A DNA stretch of 54,525 nt. Source: WS-2 sp036507005. Its GTDB lineage: Bacteria > Eisenbacteria > RBG-16-71-46. The stretch lies in NCBI GenBank assembly GCA_036507005.1, contig DASXQT010000045.1:1-54525 (forward strand), written 5' to 3'. Below are positions 25,224-33,694 of this stretch, one piece after another. Within the stretch, counting starts at the first letter, position 1. Every line of letters starts with the position of its first letter. Below the pieces are notes generated by a model. The model saw nothing but the letters and a program-made list of their open reading frames with translations. It had not been told where the DNA came from and did no database searches. The position numbers were made by a program, and so were the translations under genes.

Positions 25224-26897
25224 TCAGTCCTCCGCAGCCTCGTACACCGTGCTGCCCGCCACCACGGTGCGCAGCACCTTCGCGCCCGGGATCTCCTCCG
25301 CCGGGCCGCCGATCACGTCTCGGTCGAGCACCACGAAGTCGGCGAGCTTGCCGCGCTCGAGCGAGCCGAGGTCGCGCTCGTGGAACGCGGTCCATGCGCC
25401 CCACAGCGTGAAGCTCGCGAGCGCCTCGTCGCGCGTCAGGCGCTCCTTCGGGCGCCAGCCGGAGGCGGGCAGCTTGCCCGCGAGGTCGCGGCGGGTCACC
25501 GCGGCGTAGAGCCCGAGCAGAGGGTTCGGGTCCTCGACCGGGAAGTCGCTGCCGTTCGTGAACCGCACGCCGGCGCGCAGGAACTGCCTCCAGGCGTAGG
25601 ACCACTTCACCCGCTCGGGGCCGAGGCGCTCCTCCGCCCACGGCCCGTCCGAGGTGGCGTGCGTGGCCTGCATCGAGGCGACGATGCCAAGCCGCGCGAA
25701 GCGCCGCACGTCCTCGGGCCGCACCACCTGCGCATGCTCGATCGCCCACCGCGCCTCGGGATGCGGGCGGCCACCGAAGGCGCGCTCGAAGGCGTCGAGC
25801 GTGCGGGTATTGGCGAGGTCGACGATGCAGTGGACGCGCACCTGGACGCCGCGCGCGATCGCCGCGCGCGCGATCGCGACCAGGCTGTCGAACGGGAAGG
25901 TCTCGAGCCCGACGTGCCCCGGGCGGTCCGAGTAGGGCGCGGAGAGCAGCGCGCCGCGCGAGCCGAGCGCCCCGTCCATCACCACCTTGATCGCGCGCAG
26001 GCTCAGCCTGTCGCCGTCCTCCGGCCCGCGGGCGAGCAGCTCGCGATCGAGGCCGGTGCCGGCGCGCGCCATGGCGTAGATGCGGATCGGCAGCTCGCCG
26101 CGGGCCTCGAGCGCGCGATAGGCCGCGAGCGCCTCGGGCCCGATCCCGGCGTCGTGCACCATCGTGAGCCCATAGCGCGCGCACTCGGCGAGCGCCGCGC
26201 CGAGCCGGCGCTCGATCTGGGCGGCGGTGGCCGGCGGGATGTGGCCTCGCACCAGCGCCATCGCCCCGTCCACCAGCACGCCGGTGGGCTCGCCCGCCGC
26301 GTCGCGCTCGATCGTGCCGCCGGAGGGGTCGGGCGTGGCGCGGGTGACCCCCGCGATCTCGAGCGCGCGGCGGTTGACGAGCGCCGCGTGGCCGTCCACT
26401 CGCACCAGGAAAACCGGATGGTCGGGCGTGGCGCGCGACAGGGCCTGGTGCTGCGGCATGGCCGTCAACGGCCAGTCGTTCTGGTCCCAGCCGCGGCCCT
26501 CGATCCACTCGCCCGCGGGGGTGGTGCGCGCGCGCTCGACGACGCGCGCGATCACTTCGTCGTAGAACGCGGTGCCCGCGAGCCGCACATTCTCGAGCGA
26601 GGCGCCGAGATTGTAGACGTGCCCGTGCGAGTCGATGAGCCCGGGGAGCACGGTGCGCCCCTCGAGGTCCCAGACCCGGGTGCCCGGGCCGACCCAGGGA
26701 TCGACCTCGCGCCGGTCGCCGATCGCGACGATGCGCCCTCCGCGCACCGCCATCGCCTCGGCCCGCGGGTGCTTTCCGGCGGCGGTGTAGATGCGGGCGC
26801 CGCGCACCACCAGGTCGGCGGGCACGGTCCTCGCGGGAGTCTCCGCCGCGAGCGAGAGGCCGAGCGCGGCGGCGAGCGCGTGCAGAGGCGGGGGCAT
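25224..26897 (-). CDS. Exported amidohydrolase of the YtcJ-like (Amidohydro_3) family
   Basis: 557 aa, ATG at 26897, with a short hydrophobic N-terminus (about 1-20) that looks like a signal peptide. The metal site starts with DSHGH (His91/His93). Further family marks are the RGWDQNDWP block, VVMDGALGSRGA (the carboxylated-Lys position typical of dihydroorotase is replaced as in YtcJ proteins), conserved HCIVD, EHAQ, and NGSDFPVE near the end. Amidohydro_3 enzymes hydrolyse N-acyl or N-carbamoyl compounds; the substrate here is unknown. The gene ends the minus-strand run and lies 55 bp past holB. Confidence 0.9.
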   Translation of the reverse strand: MPPPLHALAAALGLSLAAETPARTVPADLVVRGARIYTAAGKHPRAEAMAVRGGRIVAIGDRREVDPWVGPGTRVWDLEGRTVLPGLIDSHGHVYNLGASLENVRLAGTAFYDEVIARVVERARTTPAGEWIEGRGWDQNDWPLTAMPQHQALSRATPDHPVFLVRVDGHAALVNRRALEIAGVTRATPDPSGGTIERDAAGEPTGVLVDGAMALVRGHIPPATAAQIERRLGAALAECARYGLTMVHDAGIGPEALAAYRALEARGELPIRIYAMARAGTGLDRELLARGPEDGDRLSLRAIKVVMDGALGSRGALLSAPYSDRPGHVGLETFPFDSLVAIARAAIARGVQVRVHCIVDLANTRTLDAFERAFGGRPHPEARWAIEHAQVVRPEDVRRFARLGIVASMQATHATSDGPWAEERLGPERVKWSYAWRQFLRAGVRFTNGSDFPVEDPNPLLGLYAAVTRRDLAGKLPASGWRPKERLTRDEALASFTLWGAWTAFHERDLGSLERGKLADFVVLDRDVIGGPAEEIPGAKVLRTVVAGSTVYEAAED

Positions 26898-26952
26898 CAG
26901 GGTCGCACGCCCCTCCCGCGGCCCGCCGTGCCCGTTCGGGCCCGCCCCGGCA

Positions 26953-28173
26953 CTAGTAATCCCACCGCGCGGTCGCCGGCCGTGGCCACTCGCCCTCGCC
27001 GAGCCGCTCGCCCGCCACCCGCGACATCCCCGAGAACAGCGCCAGCTCGGGCGTGACGTTGCCCTCGATCGAGCGCAGCACCTCCTCCAGCACCAGCAGC
27101 CGTCGGCGGATCTCGGCCGCGTCGACGCCGGCGGAGAGCTTCTTGATCTCGGCCTCGCGGTCGCGGTGGACCAGGGCCTCGCGCGGCGCGCCGTAGCGCG
27201 CGCGCAGCAGGTCGCGCAGCCACAGCTCGTGGAATTCGACCAGCAGCCGCAGGCTCTCGCGGCCCGCGCGCCCGAAGCGGGTGAAGCCCTGGGTGGCCTT
27301 CCACAGCGCGGCCGGCTCGCCGCGCAGCGCGGGCTCGAGCAGCGCGAGCGCCTGGTCGCGGAGCTTCAAGGGCTCGGCGTCGCGCAGCGCCAGCGCCCGG
27401 GCCAGCGATCCGCCCGCGAGCGCCGCGAGCACGCGGGCGTCGCGCTCGTTCACGGCGGCGCGCTCCGCCAGGAACTCGCGCACCCGCTCCTCGGCGAGCG
27501 GGGCGAAGCGCACCCGCTGGCAGCGCGAGCGGATCGTGGCCGGCAGGCGCGCGAGCCGCGCCGTGGTGAGCACCCACACCGTGGAGGCCCCGGGCTCCTC
27601 GATGCTCTTGAGCATCGCCGAGTACTGGTCCTCGCGCATGCGGTCGGCGTCGCGCACGACCACCGCGCGGCGCGCGGCCTCGAACGGCTTGTAGGCCAGC
27701 TCGCGCAGCAGCTCGCGGGTGAGCGAGAGGCGGATCGAGGCCGCCTTCTCGTACTGGAAGACGAACAGCGGGTCGGCGCGCAGCGTGGCGAGCGTCCCGG
27801 CCACGGTGTCCTCGAGGTCCTTCTCCTCGCCCGAGACCGGGAACAGGAAGCGCAGGTCGGGATGCTGGAGCGCCCCGCTCCTGCCGCACGAGGCGCACTC
27901 GCCGCAGGCGTCGCGGCGCGGGCCGGAGGCCGCCGCTTCGCCTGCGGCGCCGGGCCCAGGCGCGGCGAAGAGATCGGGCGAGGCGGCCGCCCCGCCCGCG
28001 ACCCGCTCGCACAGCAGGGCGCGCGCGAAGGAGAGCGCCGCGGTGCACTTGCCCACGCCCGCGGGGCCGTGGAAGAGGTAGGCATTGCCGAAGCGCCCGC
28101 CCGCCACCACGCCCTGGAGGAACGCGGATACCTCGGGCTGGCCGAGGAGCTGGGAGAGCCGGACGCCGAGCAT
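26953..28173 (-). CDS. holB: DNA polymerase III delta' subunit (clamp loader)
   Basis: 406 aa. The clamp loader delta' subunit helps load the beta ring. Walker A is GPAGVGK at 36-42. The zinc module has C55, then C90, C93 and C96 (CGECASC), with an insertion of about 20 residues between the first and second Cys that is longer than usual. The sensor/arginine-finger region includes SIEEPGASTVWVLTT and SRCQRVRF. The C-terminal domain is a helical collar. ATG at 28173 aligns with the family start. In many bacteria holB directly precedes ricT; here the minus-strand pair is separated by 11 kb of other genes. The gene diverges from the DUF1460 gene across 81 bp. Confidence 0.94.
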   Translation of the reverse strand: MLGVRLSQLLGQPEVSAFLQGVVAGGRFGNAYLFHGPAGVGKCTAALSFARALLCERVAGGAAASPDLFAAPGPGAAGEAAASGPRRDACGECASCGRSGALQHPDLRFLFPVSGEEKDLEDTVAGTLATLRADPLFVFQYEKAASIRLSLTRELLRELAYKPFEAARRAVVVRDADRMREDQYSAMLKSIEEPGASTVWVLTTARLARLPATIRSRCQRVRFAPLAEERVREFLAERAAVNERDARVLAALAGGSLARALALRDAEPLKLRDQALALLEPALRGEPAALWKATQGFTRFGRAGRESLRLLVEFHELWLRDLLRARYGAPREALVHRDREAEIKKLSAGVDAAEIRRRLLVLEEVLRSIEGNVTPELALFSGMSRVAGERLGEGEWPRPATARWDY

Positions 28174-28254
28174 CGCGCGCAGGATACACGCTGCCCGCGC
28201 GGCGGGGCGAGGGGCGCGCCGCACCGCACTTGGACCTGGCGGTATGCTGCGGGA

Positions 28255-29166
28255 ATGAGCTCGCGACCTGCGGCGCCCCGGCCGTCTCCGCGCGGGCCTC
28301 TCGCTCTCGCCATGCGGGTCGCGGGCGCGGCGCTCGCCGCCGCTGCGATCGCTGCGGCTCCGGATTCGACCGGCGAGCCGGGATCGCTCGACCGCGCGCT
28401 CGCCGCGCGCGACCCGCTGGCGCTGGCGGACACGAGCCTCCCGCGCCTCGCCGCGCTCGACCCGGGCGCGCGCGCCCGGCTGGCCGGGCGGCTCGCGAGC
28501 TGGGACGTCGGCGCGCGGGTCGCGGCCTGGGCGTTCCTCCAGGTCGGAACGCCGTACAAGCTCGGCGTGCTGGGCGAGGAGGCGCCGCCCGACACGGACC
28601 CGCTCATCGCGTTCGATTCCACCGATTGCGCCGTGCTCAACCTGGTGTCCGCCGCGCTCGCGCACGCGCCCGAGGCGGGCGGCGAGCGCCGGGCCATGGC
28701 GCTCGCGAACTACCGCGGCGGCGTGGTCGGGTACCCGAGCCGTCTCCACTTCACCACCGACCGGCTCGACGCCTCGCCCTACTACCGCGACATCACCGCG
28801 AAGGTCGCGGGCCGCGCTTGCCGGAGCCGCGTGGTCGTGCTCAACCGCAGGGCCGACGGGAGCCGCTGGATTCCGATCGAATGGAGCCGGCGCCGCGTCG
28901 TGCGCTATGTGCCGCGCGCGCTGGGAGCGGAATTCGCGCGCTGGCACGACCGCGGCCGCCTGCCGGACGCCACCGGCGTGGCCTTCGTCGAGGAGAAGAA
29001 GCTCGCCGACGGGCTCGACGTGGTGCACGAGTCCCTGCTGTGGAAGGGCCGCACGCTGCTCCACGCCTCGAGCCGCACCGGGCGCGTGGTGGCGCTGCCG
29101 TGGACGGAGTTCCTCGAGGGTCCCGGCCGCCGCTACGACGGATTCGTGCTCTTCGAGTACCGCTGA
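28255..29166 (+). CDS. DUF1460 family N-acetylmuramoyl-L-alanine amidase-like protein
   Basis: 303 aa from ATG 28255 with an N-terminal hydrophobic segment (about 15-35). The core matches DUF1460, an NlpC/P60-like fold that cleaves the amide between (anhydro)muramic acid and L-Ala. Features are VGTPYKLG near 97-104, the nucleophile Cys125 in DSTDCAVLNL, RLHFTTDR, the basic KVAGRACRSRVVVLNRR stretch and a late HESLLWKGRTLLHASS block that supplies a candidate His. A role in peptidoglycan turnover would pair well with the AmpG-like permease at 17996. No operon partner is adjacent. Confidence 0.82.
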   Translation: MSSRPAAPRPSPRGPLALAMRVAGAALAAAAIAAAPDSTGEPGSLDRALAARDPLALADTSLPRLAALDPGARARLAGRLASWDVGARVAAWAFLQVGTPYKLGVLGEEAPPDTDPLIAFDSTDCAVLNLVSAALAHAPEAGGERRAMALANYRGGVVGYPSRLHFTTDRLDASPYYRDITAKVAGRACRSRVVVLNRRADGSRWIPIEWSRRRVVRYVPRALGAEFARWHDRGRLPDATGVAFVEEKKLADGLDVVHESLLWKGRTLLHASSRTGRVVALPWTEFLEGPGRRYDGFVLFEYR

Positions 29167-29492
29167 AGGGCCCCGAGTCCCTAAGACGTGTTCACTCCGG
29201 GCGAACTCCGTTCTGCGTTGAAAGCCGACGGCTCATCGAGCACTCGCGCTCGCCAGATTTTCCTTGCCCGATTTGTCAGGAAAGTGTTCAATACGGGGGC
29301 TTCGTTCGTTTCCGACGCGCCCCGAGCCGCATCCCTCGGTGCCGTCGATCGGCCGCTGCAGTTACGCCGTCGCATCGCATCGTCAGGTTGTTTCCACAAT
29401 CGGCGGGCCGCCGGCCCCCCCTCGCGGCCGATCCGATCCACCCGGAGTTGTGCCGGGATCCTGCAATTGTCCCCTATCCGCAGGAGGTCGTG
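29167..29492. other. 326-bp gap with the leader of the BNR-repeat gene
   Basis: No coding frame is supported. The region is less GC-rich than the genes on both sides. It contains a weak promoter-like pair, TTGCCC then 17 bases then TTCAAT, near 29265-29295, and a strong ribosome site CAGGAGG just before the ATG at 29493. I see no hairpin strong enough to call. Confidence 0.4.
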
Positions 29493-32456
29493 ATGGAAGT
29501 CTCTACCAAGGTCACACGCTCGCTCGCGCTCGTCGCGCTGTCGGCGCTCGTTGCCGGCTCCGCGTTCGCCGCGAAGACCGCCCAGACGCCCACCTACCCC
29601 AATGACCTGTCGCCGGCCGGAATGCGCGCCGCGGCCGCGACGAGCGAGAACCCCGCGCAGTTCGAGGGGCTGCTTCCCGAGGGCGCGCTCGAGGCGGTGC
29701 AGGAATACGTCGCCCAGACCCGCAAGCTCGGCCTGCCGTCGCGCAACGGCACGCTGTTGGTTCCGACCAACATCCAGGTCAACAGCAACGCCGGGGACCG
29801 CGTGGGCGAGACCCAGTCCGAAGTCTCGATCGCCGTGTTCGGTGACACCGTGGTGATCGGCTGGAACGACTCGCGCGGCTTTCTCGGGGGGGGCATCACG
29901 CTCTCGAGCTACGGCTACTCGACCGACGGCGGCAACACGTTCACCGACGGCGGGAACGTGCCGCTCGCGCTCCCGACCGACCAGGCGTTCGGCGACACCG
30001 GCTGGGACACCGACGAGAAGGGCAACTGGTACTTGGTCCAGATCTACACCCGCACCGCCGGCAACCCCGATCCGACCGCGGAGCAGAACATCGCGGTCCA
30101 CCACGCGCGCTTCGTCGCCGGCGTCCTCACCCTCGACCCGCCGGTGCAGGCCTCGATCGGCACCTCCGCCTTGGGCAACCTCGACAAGTGCCTGCTCGCG
30201 GTCGATCGCGTGACCAACAACGTCTACGCCGCGTATACACGCTTCACCGCCGTCCCCCAGATCGAGATCGTGCGCTCCACCACGCTGGGCGCCACCTGGG
30301 GCCCGGCGACCGTGCTCGACAACGGCGCCACGCCCACCAGCTCGAAGCAGGCCGCGCGTCCGTTCTGCGGCCCGGCGGGCGAGGTGTACGTAGTGTGGGA
30401 GAAGGGCGCCAACTCGATCTTCTGCCCGGATGGCGCCGGCAACATCGCGTCGTTCAACGCCCAGATCGGGTTCACGCGCTCGCTCAACTTCGGCGTGACC
30501 TACGATCCCGTCAGCATCATCGGGAATCCGGTCACCGACTTCCTGGCCGGGGGGCCCGGCGACCTGCGTGATCGCGGCAACGAGTTCCCGGACATCGCGG
30601 TGGACCGCACGGGGGGCTGCTACAACGGCAACCTCTACGTGACCTGGCACGACGGTGCCCCGTGGTCCGCCAACACGTCGGCCGGCCCGGTCGTGACCGA
30701 GCTCGTCGCCAACAACAACAATCCCGGCACGCCGGACCTCTTCACGATCGGGGACGACGTGACCGGCCAGATCAACCCCGCCGCCGATCTGGACTACTGG
30801 CAGTTCAGCGCCACCCAGGGGCAGAACCTGATGATCGACGTGCTGCCGCAGGGGTTCAACTGCGGCGTCACGGGGACCACGCGCGGGATGCGCGTGCGCA
30901 TGTTCGCGACCACCGCGGTGTACCCGAACCCCACCGGTTTCCCCGACTCGCTGCTCGCGGGATCTTTCGTCGGGGCGTTCGAGAACCGGATCGTGTGGAC
31001 CGCGCCCCGGACCGGCACCTACCTGATCCGGCTCCAGATCAGCAGCGGCACCACCACCGGCACGTACACGATGCGGGTCCGTCCGCTCACGTTCGGGGCG
31101 CCCAGCCCGGCGCGTGACGCCCGCGACGTCGTGGTGGTCCGCTCCTCGAACCAGGGCGGGACCTGGACCGCACCGCAGCTCGTCAACGACGATGCGGCCG
31201 GTCTCGAGAACCGCCGTCCGTTCGTGACCGTCGACGGGCAGGGGCACGTGAGCACGTACTGGCACGACTCGCGCACCGCGGGCTTCGGCTCGACCGCGTC
31301 GCTCACTTCGGTCTACGGCACCACGTCGCGGGACGGCGGCGTCACCTGGACGCCCAACTACTCGGTGACGGACGAGCTGTCGTTCTTCTCGTTCAACACG
31401 ATCGCCGTGCCCAACCTCGGCGACTACAACCAGGCCGCGGCCTGGGGTGACCGGATCCATCCGGCGTGGTCGGACCAGCGCATCTCGACCGGCGACGTGC
31501 GCACGCCGGGCACCAACACCTACACCGCCGGCTCCGGCCCCAACGCCGTGACCACGACGATCCGGTTCGCGTTCACGACCGGGTGCCCGCTCAGCAGCAC
31601 CGAGGCCCCGGGCTCGTCGGTGGTGAAGAACTTCGTCGTGAACAACACCGGCAACGTCGCGGACAGCTACAGCTACTCGATCACCGACGTCGCCGGCTGG
31701 ATCGGCGGCCCGATCAACGGCACCGCCGGGCCGGTCGCGGCCGGCGGCAACACCACGATCCCGGTCAAGGTGAGCGTCTCGCCCACGTGCACCCCGAGCT
31801 CGGACGTGATCACGTTCACGGTGAACTTCTCGGGCGAAGGCTGCCTCAACCCCATCGTGTGCACGACCACCGTGACCTGCGATCAGGCGACCCCGGCGCT
31901 GGTGGCGGGCTTCTGGGGTGACGTGTCGGGCGGCGGCGTCGACCTGCGCTGGTCGTCGCGCGCCACCGACCAGATCCAGGGCTGGAACCTCTACCGCTCT
32001 TCGTCCGCCGACGGGCCGTTCGCGCTCCTAAACGCGCACCCGATCCCGATGGGGACGGGCGGCGAGTTCCGGTTCCACGACGCTGAGGCGCCGGCCGGGG
32101 CGCTCTACTACCAGCTCTCCGGGCTGATGGTGGACGGCCGCGAGTCGCGGCTCGAGAGCATCCAGCTCACCGGGGCCGCCGAGCGCGCGCTCGAGTTCCG
32201 GCTCGCCGGGGCGAATCCGTTCAGCGCGCGCACCATGGTCCACTTCACGCTGCCGCAGCGCTCGACGGTGCGGCTCGAGGTGTTCAGCGTGGGTGGCCAG
32301 AAGCTGCGCACGCTGGTGAACGAGGAGCGCGCCGCGGGCACCTACAACGAGGAGCTCGACCTCAGGGCCGGCGCGCGGCTCGGCGCGGGCCTCTACGTGA
32401 TCCGGCTCACCGCGGGCGGCCAGACCCGGACGCTGCGGGTCGCGGCGCTCGAGTAG
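29493..32456 (+). CDS. Secreted BNR/Asp-box repeat protein with PPC-like and FlgD/Por-type C-terminal domains
   Basis: 987 aa. A signal peptide ends near residue 27 (AFAA). The first part is a sialidase-type propeller with Asp-box-like loops: STDGGNTFT, RSTTLGATWG, RSSNQGGTWT and SRDGGVTWT. Around residues 410-540 an inserted beta-domain (DDVTGQINPAADLDYWQFSATQG ... GTYLIRLQIS) has the D-x-D-Y-W/F-x-F pattern of bacterial pre-peptidase C-terminal domains. A choice-of-anchor style Ig segment follows, then fibronectin-like and a tail of about 80 residues with ANPFSARTMVHF, VFSVGGQKLRTL and GLYVIRL. No catalytic residues of sialidases were seen. It is probably a surface or matrix protein. Confidence 0.87.
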   Translation: MEVSTKVTRSLALVALSALVAGSAFAAKTAQTPTYPNDLSPAGMRAAAATSENPAQFEGLLPEGALEAVQEYVAQTRKLGLPSRNGTLLVPTNIQVNSNAGDRVGETQSEVSIAVFGDTVVIGWNDSRGFLGGGITLSSYGYSTDGGNTFTDGGNVPLALPTDQAFGDTGWDTDEKGNWYLVQIYTRTAGNPDPTAEQNIAVHHARFVAGVLTLDPPVQASIGTSALGNLDKCLLAVDRVTNNVYAAYTRFTAVPQIEIVRSTTLGATWGPATVLDNGATPTSSKQAARPFCGPAGEVYVVWEKGANSIFCPDGAGNIASFNAQIGFTRSLNFGVTYDPVSIIGNPVTDFLAGGPGDLRDRGNEFPDIAVDRTGGCYNGNLYVTWHDGAPWSANTSAGPVVTELVANNNNPGTPDLFTIGDDVTGQINPAADLDYWQFSATQGQNLMIDVLPQGFNCGVTGTTRGMRVRMFATTAVYPNPTGFPDSLLAGSFVGAFENRIVWTAPRTGTYLIRLQISSGTTTGTYTMRVRPLTFGAPSPARDARDVVVVRSSNQGGTWTAPQLVNDDAAGLENRRPFVTVDGQGHVSTYWHDSRTAGFGSTASLTSVYGTTSRDGGVTWTPNYSVTDELSFFSFNTIAVPNLGDYNQAAAWGDRIHPAWSDQRISTGDVRTPGTNTYTAGSGPNAVTTTIRFAFTTGCPLSSTEAPGSSVVKNFVVNNTGNVADSYSYSITDVAGWIGGPINGTAGPVAAGGNTTIPVKVSVSPTCTPSSDVITFTVNFSGEGCLNPIVCTTTVTCDQATPALVAGFWGDVSGGGVDLRWSSRATDQIQGWNLYRSSSADGPFALLNAHPIPMGTGGEFRFHDAEAPAGALYYQLSGLMVDGRESRLESIQLTGAAERALEFRLAGANPFSARTMVHFTLPQRSTVRLEVFSVGGQKLRTLVNEERAAGTYNEELDLRAGARLGAGLYVIRLTAGGQTRTLRVAALE

Positions 32457-32510
32457 CAGGACAGGCGCGGGGGGCGCCTACCGGTCCTCCGCCGCCGGAG
32501 TGCAAGGGAG

Positions 32511-32537
32511 ATCCCCGGGGGCTCGGCCCCCGGGGAT
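32511..32537 (+). terminator. Very strong hairpin after the BNR-repeat gene
   Basis: Perfect 12-bp arms (32511-32522 and 32526-32537) close a 3-base TCG loop, 55 bp past the stop at 32456. Almost all pairs are G-C. The following bases TCTCTCTG are only pyrimidine-rich, so it could be a terminator that insulates the his promoter downstream. Confidence 0.65.
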
Positions 32538-32572
32538 TCTCTCTGCCCGGCACTCCCTCCCCGGGGCGCCGC

Positions 32573-32601
32573 TTGACGCACGGGGGCGCGCGGACTATCG
32601 T
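32573..32601 (+). promoter_or_regulatory. Sigma-70-like promoter of the histidine operon
   Basis: TTGACG (-35, 32573-32578) and TATCGT (-10, 32596-32601) are separated by exactly 17 bases. Transcription would start near 32607-32609, only two to four bases before the leader peptide ATG at 32611, so the leader mRNA would be leaderless or almost so. No ribosome site precedes that ATG, which agrees. Confidence 0.7.
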
Positions 32602-32610
32602 AGCGGCTCC

Positions 32611-32700
32611 ATGAGGAACGTCGTCCGACACCATCACGCGCATCACGGCCACGACCCGGCGGGTCGGGGGTCTGTGCGCGCGCTCGAGGGGGCGACGTAG
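32611..32700 (+). CDS. hisL: Histidine operon leader peptide
   Basis: 29 codons. After MRNVVR come six His codons within eight (H-H-H-A-H-H-G-H, 32629-32652), followed by a Gly/Arg/Ala-rich end and TAG at 32698-32700. A run of His codons in a tiny frame between the promoter and hisG is the signature of ribosome-mediated attenuation: when charged tRNA-His is scarce, ribosomes stall here. There is no Shine-Dalgarno site, and translation probably begins at a near-leaderless ATG. Upstream in-frame codons exist from 32500 but would pre-date the predicted transcript start. The leader is longer at its 3' side than the E. coli one and its stop lies beyond the first hairpin. Confidence 0.88.
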   Translation: MRNVVRHHHAHHGHDPAGRGSVRALEGAT

Positions 32701-32759
32701 TCTCCAGGTTCTAGAGCAGGCACAGTTCCCGCGGCCCGTCCGATACCGGACGGGTTTTT
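32652..32759 (+). promoter_or_regulatory. Histidine attenuator: alternative hairpins and intrinsic terminator
   Basis: Four segments pair in alternative ways. A (32652-32657) pairs with the start of B (32661-32666), 6 bp with a 3-base loop. B (32661-32677) pairs with C (32720-32737) over 16 base pairs, two of them G-U, with one mismatch and one bulge; this is the antiterminator. C's last bases begin the terminator: 32735-32742 pairs with 32747-32754 (8 perfect GC-rich pairs, ATAC loop), followed by TTTTTCGTTTT from 32755. Ribosomes stalled at the His codons would cover A, letting B pair with C and freeing transcription into hisG. With ample His-tRNA, A-B reforms and the terminator folds. Confidence 0.82.
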
Positions 32760-32788
32760 CGTTTTGGGTCCGAAACCCGAGGAATCCA

Positions 32789-33694
32789 ATGCTCAAGATC
32801 GCCTTGCCCAACAAGGGCCGGCTGGCCGACGAGACGCGCGAGCTGTTCGACGACGCGGGCCTCGACGTCCGCGCCCGCGGGGAACGCGCGCTCACCGCCT
32901 CGCTGGGCGGCGAGTTCGAGGGCCTGTTCGTGCGCGCCCAGGACATCCCGGAGTTCGTCGCCGACGGCGCGGCCGATGCCGGCGTGACCGGATGGGACCT
33001 GGTGTGCGAGTCGCAGCGCGCGCTCGACCCGCTGATCGACCTCGAGTTCGGCCACTGCCGCCTGGTGCTCGCGGGGCGCGACGGGGCGGGCGTGGGATCG
33101 CTGGACGAGATCCGCGGCACGCCGCGCGTCGCCACCGTGTTCCCGCACGTCACGCGGGAGTTCTTCGAGCGGCGCGGGCGGGCCGTCGAGATCGTGCCGA
33201 TGTCCGGCTCCGCCGAGATCGCGCCGCACATCGGGATCGCCGACCTGATCGTGGATCTCACCTCGACCGGCTCCACGCTGCGGGTGAACGGGCTGGTCGA
33301 GATGGCCACGCTGCTCGAGTCCACGGCCCGCCTGGTCGCCACCCCGGGGCTGCTCGGCGCGGGCGATCCCGCGCGGCCGGCTCCGGCGCGCGACCGTCCC
33401 GCGCGCGACAAGGCCCGGGCGCTGGAGGAGCTGGTGGCAGCGCTTTCCTCGGTGCTGAGGGCGCGCGGCAAGCGCTACGTGATGGCCAACGTGCCGCGCG
33501 CATCGCTCGAGAGCATCCGCTCGGTGCTGCCCGGGCTCAACGGCCCGACGGTGGTGGACATCCTGGACGGGAACACCATGGTCGCGGTGCACGCGGTGGT
33601 CGAGAGCAGCGCCATCTATCGAACGATCGCCGACCTCAAGGCGCTCGGCGCCCAGGGGATCCTCGTGACCCGCATCGAGAGGCTGATGCCGTGA
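32789..33694 (+). CDS. hisG: ATP phosphoribosyltransferase, long form
   Basis: 301 aa. It catalyses the first step of histidine synthesis: ATP plus PRPP gives phosphoribosyl-ATP. The N-terminal half shows IALPNKGRLADET, the FVADGAADAGVTGWDLV block and the PRPP-binding region EIVPMSGSAEIAPHIGIADLIVDLTSTGSTL. The C-terminal about 80 residues (VMANVPRASLESIRSVLPGLNGPTV ... VHAVVE) form the ACT-like regulatory domain, so this is the histidine-inhibited long form that needs no HisZ. A GAGGAA site precedes ATG 32789. It is the first structural gene after the attenuator, and its stop overlaps the hisD start. Confidence 0.97.
   Translation: MLKIALPNKGRLADETRELFDDAGLDVRARGERALTASLGGEFEGLFVRAQDIPEFVADGAADAGVTGWDLVCESQRALDPLIDLEFGHCRLVLAGRDGAGVGSLDEIRGTPRVATVFPHVTREFFERRGRAVEIVPMSGSAEIAPHIGIADLIVDLTSTGSTLRVNGLVEMATLLESTARLVATPGLLGAGDPARPAPARDRPARDKARALEELVAALSSVLRARGKRYVMANVPRASLESIRSVLPGLNGPTVVDILDGNTMVAVHAVVESSAIYRTIADLKALGAQGILVTRIERLMP

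Noticed and set aside
29265..29300. Possible promoter for the BNR-repeat gene (TTGCCC, 17 bases, TTCAAT)
   Set aside because: Only a weak match, with an unremarkable position. I mention it in the gap entry but do not call it a promoter.
32500..32610. In-frame upstream extension of the his leader peptide
   Set aside because: It would include the strong hairpin and the promoter itself. The predicted transcript start is at about 32608, so only the ATG at 32611 can be used.
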